Origin: an uncultured Tabrizicola sp.
Lineage (GTDB): Bacteria; Pseudomonadota; Alphaproteobacteria; Rhodobacterales; Rhodobacteraceae
Length of the DNA stretch: 9,455 nt
Direction: 5' to 3'
Assembly (NCBI GenBank): GCA_937858255.1
Contig: CALLZQ010000714.1
Location: 1 to 9,455 of the forward strand
The position numbers and the translations under genes are program-made. Positions 6,980-9,455 of this stretch are shown here, one piece after another (the first letter of the stretch is position 1; each line of letters starts with the position of its first letter). The notes below the pieces were generated by a model. That model did no database searches. It worked only from the letters and a program-made list of their open reading frames with translations, and was not told the DNA's origin.

Positions 6980-7975
6980 TCAGCCGGGCGCCAGCAGCGC
7001 CTCTATCGCTGCATCCAGCGGCGCGGGGTCGTCCAGACGCAGGCGCACCACCAGTGCCAGCACCCGATGACGATGCGCCTCTGGCAGTCGCACCTGATCC
7101 TTTTCGGTGGTGACAAGCTGGGCGCCAAGCAACTTGGCCTCATTTTCCAGCCGGGTCAGCAACAGTTCCGAAATCGGCTGATGGTCATCCAACGCAACAG
7201 CGCGCGCCAATTCGGCGCCCTGATCGCGCAGGGTCGCAAAAAATTTTTCGGGGTGGCCGATGCCGGCAAAGGCCAGAACCCTTTGGCCAGCCCAATCCAT
7301 GCCCATCTGCAAGGGCTCTAGTCGCCCCGACAGATGCGGCACGGATAGCGCGCCACCCCAAACAGACCGAAACGCCGCCTGTGCCGCCGGATCGCCGATC
7401 GAGAGCAGCATATCCGCCCGTTTCAGGCCGGCGCGCACCGGCTCACGCAGCGGCCCGGCGGGCAGGCAGCGACCATTGCCAAAGCCTTTTTCGGCATCGA
7501 CCACGATCAGCGACAGATCCTTATCCACGGCCGGGTTCTGAAAGCCGTCATCCATCAGGATGATCCCTGCCCCGGCTGCCTCGGCCGCACGCACCCCGGC
7601 CGCACGATCCTTGGCAACCCATGTCGGCGCGAATGCGGCAAGCAGCAAAGGCTCGTCCCCCACCTCTCGGGCACCATGCCGCAAGGGGTCAACCCGCAAC
7701 GGGCCCTCGGCCGATCCGCCATAGCCACGCGACACGACATGACAGGCTGCACCGCGTGCCATCAGCCGCTCGACCAGATAAATGGTGGTCGGCGTCTTGC
7801 CCGTCCCCCCGGCATTGAGGTTGCCAACACAGATCACCGGCACCTTGGCGCGATACCCCCGGCGCCTGACACGCGCGGCGGTCGCGCAGGCATAGACCCA
7901 GCCCAAAGGCGCAAGCAAACGCGGCCAGAATCCTGGCCGGTCAGGCGGGTTTTGCCAGAAACGCGGCGGCCTCAT
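6980..7975 (-). CDS. lpxK: Tetraacyldisaccharide 4'-kinase LpxK
   Basis: LpxK phosphorylates the 4' position of the tetraacyl disaccharide 1-phosphate to give lipid IVA, at the cytoplasmic face of the inner membrane. The 331-residue protein begins with [12 protein letters not shown] and a hydrophobic anchoring segment (about 18-34). The P-loop GGTGKTP (56-62, Lys60) lies in [13 protein letters not shown]. Other landmarks are VSRGYGG (81-87), GDEP (106-109, with the Asp assigned a catalytic role in the family), the Walker-B-like MDDGFQN (141-147), [14 protein letters not shown] (167-179), DDHQP (263-267) in the region holding the other active-site histidine, and TTEKD (289-293). The DDHQ form has Gln where many homologues have a second His. 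The start overlaps the waaA stop (ATGA), so it is the last gene of this operon in the window. Confidence 0.96.
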   Translation of the reverse strand: MRPPRFWQNPPDRPGFWPRLLAPLGWVYACATAARVRRRGYRAKVPVICVGNLNAGGTGKTPTTIYLVERLMARGAACHVVSRGYGGSAEGPLRVDPLRHGAREVGDEPLLLAAFAPTWVAKDRAAGVRAAEAAGAGIILMDDGFQNPAVDKDLSLIVVDAEKGFGNGRCLPAGPLREPVRAGLKRADMLLSIGDPAAQAAFRSVWGGALSVPHLSGRLEPLQMGMDWAGQRVLAFAGIGHPEKFFATLRDQGAELARAVALDDHQPISELLLTRLENEAKLLGAQLVTTEKDQVRLPEAHRHRVLALVVRLRLDDPAPLDAAIEALLAPG

Positions 7976-9171
7976 CGCCGGCGGCCCTGCAACAGATCAC
8001 GGATGCTGCGCAGGGCAAGCTCTGTCACCTCGGCCCCGTCTGACGCCACCCCCCAAGCCGCCTGGGCCAGACGCGCCACCTTGTCCGCTGCCATCAGATC
8101 GGCAAGCGCCTCTGCCAGATCGCGCGCATTGCCGACCGCGCGCGCGGCGCGCGCCGCGCCAAGCCGGCCAAAACTGGCCCCGAAATCACCCGGACGTGGG
8201 CCGTAAAGGATCGCCGAACCCAGTGCCGCAGGCTCCATCGGGCTGCGCAAGCAGCCCTTGCCCGCAAGACTCCCCCCCAGAAAGGTAATCGGCGCCAGCC
8301 GATACCACAGACCAAGCTCGGCCATGCCATCGGCGATGAAAACCTCGACATCCGGCTCTGGCTCTTCGTCTTCGGCACGCTGCGCGACGACCCAGCCCTC
8401 TTCGTCTGACAGCCGCTGCGCCAGAGCAGAGGAGCGCTCGGCATCCTGCGGTGCGATGATCAAGAGCAGACGATGCGCAAGGCCCAAGGTCGCCCGATGT
8501 GCCGCGATCACCGCAGACTCTTCGGCCTCGGGCAAACCGGCGGCCAGCCGGACCGGTCGCGTCGCCAGAACCCGGGCTAGTGCCGCACGCTCAGCCTCAA
8601 GACAAGGCAGCACCGCGCTATCCTCTTCAAGCCGCCCGGTGATTTGCACCGCCGCACTCTCGGCCCCTGCGCGGCGAAAGGCCCGCGCCGCCGGGTCATC
8701 AAGCGCAAGGATGCGCTGGAAAGCCTGAAGCGATGACCGCATCAGGCCGGGATACCATCCTTCGCGACCGGCCAGCAGATAAGGCGTGCGCGCATCGGCC
8801 AGCATCAGCGGAATCGCGCGCTCGGCGGCCTCATGCATCAGGGCGGGACGCAACTCGCCATCGGAAAAGATGCCGATCGCCGGGCGCCAGTGATCAAGAA
8901 ACCCCCGAACGGCAACCAACGAATCCTCTGGTGCAAGATCGTAAAGGGCACCATTGCGCGGCGATAACGGCTGATCCGACGTGATCAGCAGCGCAACCCC
9001 ATCTTCTTCGCGCAGGCGTCGGCCAAGTTCGCTCAGCCCGGGCAGAGACTCAGGCGTGGCCGCATGCAGCCAGATCAGCAGCCCATCGGGGCGCGGTGCC
9101 CGCTCGGCACCCCGTACGGCCCCCTGTCGGGGCCGGAGGTTGTAAAGTGTCAGGCCAAGCGAATGGACCAT
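7972..9171 (-). CDS. waaA: Divergent 3-deoxy-D-manno-octulosonic acid (Kdo) transferase
   Basis: WaaA (KdtA) is a GT30 glycosyltransferase that transfers Kdo from CMP-Kdo to lipid IVA. The 399-residue protein keeps the two-domain outline but with altered motifs. WLHAATPES (34-42) lies where the usual HxxSVGE is, so Glu41 would be the catalytic glutamate. [18 protein letters not shown] (94-111) replaces the usual ETElWP region, followed by IPLMLADAR (120-128). In the C-terminal domain [27 protein letters not shown] is followed by [21 protein letters not shown] (310-330), matching the family GGHNxxEPaa...GP signature without its GHN. The N terminus lacks a clear membrane anchor. Identity rests on these motifs plus position between lpxK and DUF4170. 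How many Kdo units it adds is unknown. The upstream ribosome-binding site is only a G-rich run. Confidence 0.85.
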   Translation of the reverse strand: MVHSLGLTLYNLRPRQGAVRGAERAPRPDGLLIWLHAATPESLPGLSELGRRLREEDGVALLITSDQPLSPRNGALYDLAPEDSLVAVRGFLDHWRPAIGIFSDGELRPALMHEAAERAIPLMLADARTPYLLAGREGWYPGLMRSSLQAFQRILALDDPAARAFRRAGAESAAVQITGRLEEDSAVLPCLEAERAALARVLATRPVRLAAGLPEAEESAVIAAHRATLGLAHRLLLIIAPQDAERSSALAQRLSDEEGWVVAQRAEDEEPEPDVEVFIADGMAELGLWYRLAPITFLGGSLAGKGCLRSPMEPAALGSAILYGPRPGDFGASFGRLGAARAARAVGNARDLAEALADLMAADKVARLAQAAWGVASDGAEVTELALRSIRDLLQGRRR

Positions 9172-9182
9172 CGCGCCCCCGA

Positions 9183-9428
9183 TTATGCGCCCAGTTCTCC
9201 GGTGGGCGAGCCAGACTGCTCTTCATCGCGCAGCCGGTGAATATGGGCAATGAAATAGCGCATATGCGCGTTATCAACCGTGCGCTGTGCCTCGGCTTTC
9301 CAGGCCTTATAGGCGGAATCATAATCTGGAAACATGCCGACGATATGGATGTTATTCACATCTTTGAACGCAGTTTTTGATGGGTCGACCAGCTCGCCCC
9401 CGAAGACAAGGTGTAGGCGCTGTACCAT
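9183..9428 (-). CDS. Small conserved DUF4170 protein of unknown function
   Basis: This 81-residue protein has no signal peptide, membrane segment or cysteine, so it is probably cytoplasmic. It matches the alphaproteobacterial DUF4170 family. The recognisable core is QRLHLVFGGELVDPSK near the N terminus, IHIVGMFPDYDSAYKAWKAEAQ (about 27-48) and VDNAHMRYFIAHIHRLRDEE (51-70), with a short variable tail. The alternation of strands and helices suggests a small alpha/beta fold. Its start is well supported by AGAGGAG six bases upstream (9441-9435). It lies 11 bases ahead of waaA and so probably heads, or is part of, the DUF4170-waaA-lpxK transcript. That implies, but does not prove, a link to lipid A/Kdo assembly. 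No biochemical role can be read from the sequence. Confidence 0.9.
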   Translation of the reverse strand: MVQRLHLVFGGELVDPSKTAFKDVNNIHIVGMFPDYDSAYKAWKAEAQRTVDNAHMRYFIAHIHRLRDEEQSGSPTGELGA

Positions 9429-9434
9429 GATTGG

Positions 9435-9441
9435 CTCCTCT
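9435..9441 (-). promoter_or_regulatory. Strong ribosome-binding site of the DUF4170 gene
   Basis: AGAGGAG on the minus strand stands six bases ahead of the ATG at 9428. It is the clearest Shine-Dalgarno sequence in the leftward operon. waaA and lpxK downstream have only weak sites and probably depend on translational coupling. The promoter lies beyond the right edge. Confidence 0.7.
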
Positions 9442-9455
9442 CAGACGGGACCGGC

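Noticed and set aside
7237..7247. A6T5 tract inside lpxK, looked like a frameshift-prone slippery site
   Set aside because: In the lpxK frame it reads Glu-Lys-Phe-Phe codons and does not match a canonical -1 slippery heptamer; the frame continues intact with conserved motifs on both sides.
1..9455. CRISPR, insertion sequence, toxin-antitoxin, phage or defence genes
   Set aside because: No spaced direct repeats, transposase motifs, terminal inverted repeats or small paired accessory frames were seen; coding is nearly continuous and made of recognised core families.

Overview
The window is a compact, GC-rich stretch of bacterial core chromosome. Protein sequence style and gene neighbourhoods point to an alphaproteobacterium, most likely of the family Rhodobacteraceae (order Rhodobacterales). 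The clues are the DUF4170-waaA-lpxK cluster, a DUF721 gene followed by a DsbA-like gene, and an AlkB-type hydroxylase typical in form for that family. The organism is Gram-negative: it has lipid A/Kdo genes and a diaminopimelate epimerase. Genus cannot be judged from the sequence alone.

Layout from left to right: (1) a tRNA-Lys(UUU) gene on the minus strand, cut by the left edge, with its likely promoter; (2) a plus-strand pair, dapF and mtaB, overlapping by 4 bases; (3) a minus-strand pair, mutY then alkB, converging on mtaB with only 6 bases between stop codons; (4) a divergent promoter region of 90 bases; (5) a plus-strand operon of a DUF721/DciA-family gene, a DsbA-family thiol oxidoreductase and a class III CoA-transferase, the first pair overlapping by 4 bases and the second pair abutting exactly; (6) a minus-strand operon DUF4170-waaA-lpxK, whose last gene converges on the CoA-transferase with the two stop codons back to back in the palindrome TGATCA. 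No stretch without a gene exceeds 100 bases.

Functions are mainly housekeeping: lysine/peptidoglycan precursor supply (dapF), tRNA modification and decoding (tRNA-Lys, mtaB), repair of 8-oxoguanine mispairs (mutY), probable replicative helicase loading (DUF721), envelope disulfide chemistry (DsbA-like) and lipid A/Kdo assembly (lpxK, waaA). The accessory-looking gene is alkB, a membrane di-iron hydroxylase. I found no mobile element, CRISPR array, phage gene, toxin-antitoxin pair or obvious defence system, and no convincing new multi-gene system. The points most worth a second look are the divergent WaaA, the unknown DUF4170 protein tied to lipid A genes, the AlkB with altered histidine-box flanks and no local electron-transfer partners, the TTG start of mutY, and the absence of terminators between convergent operons.
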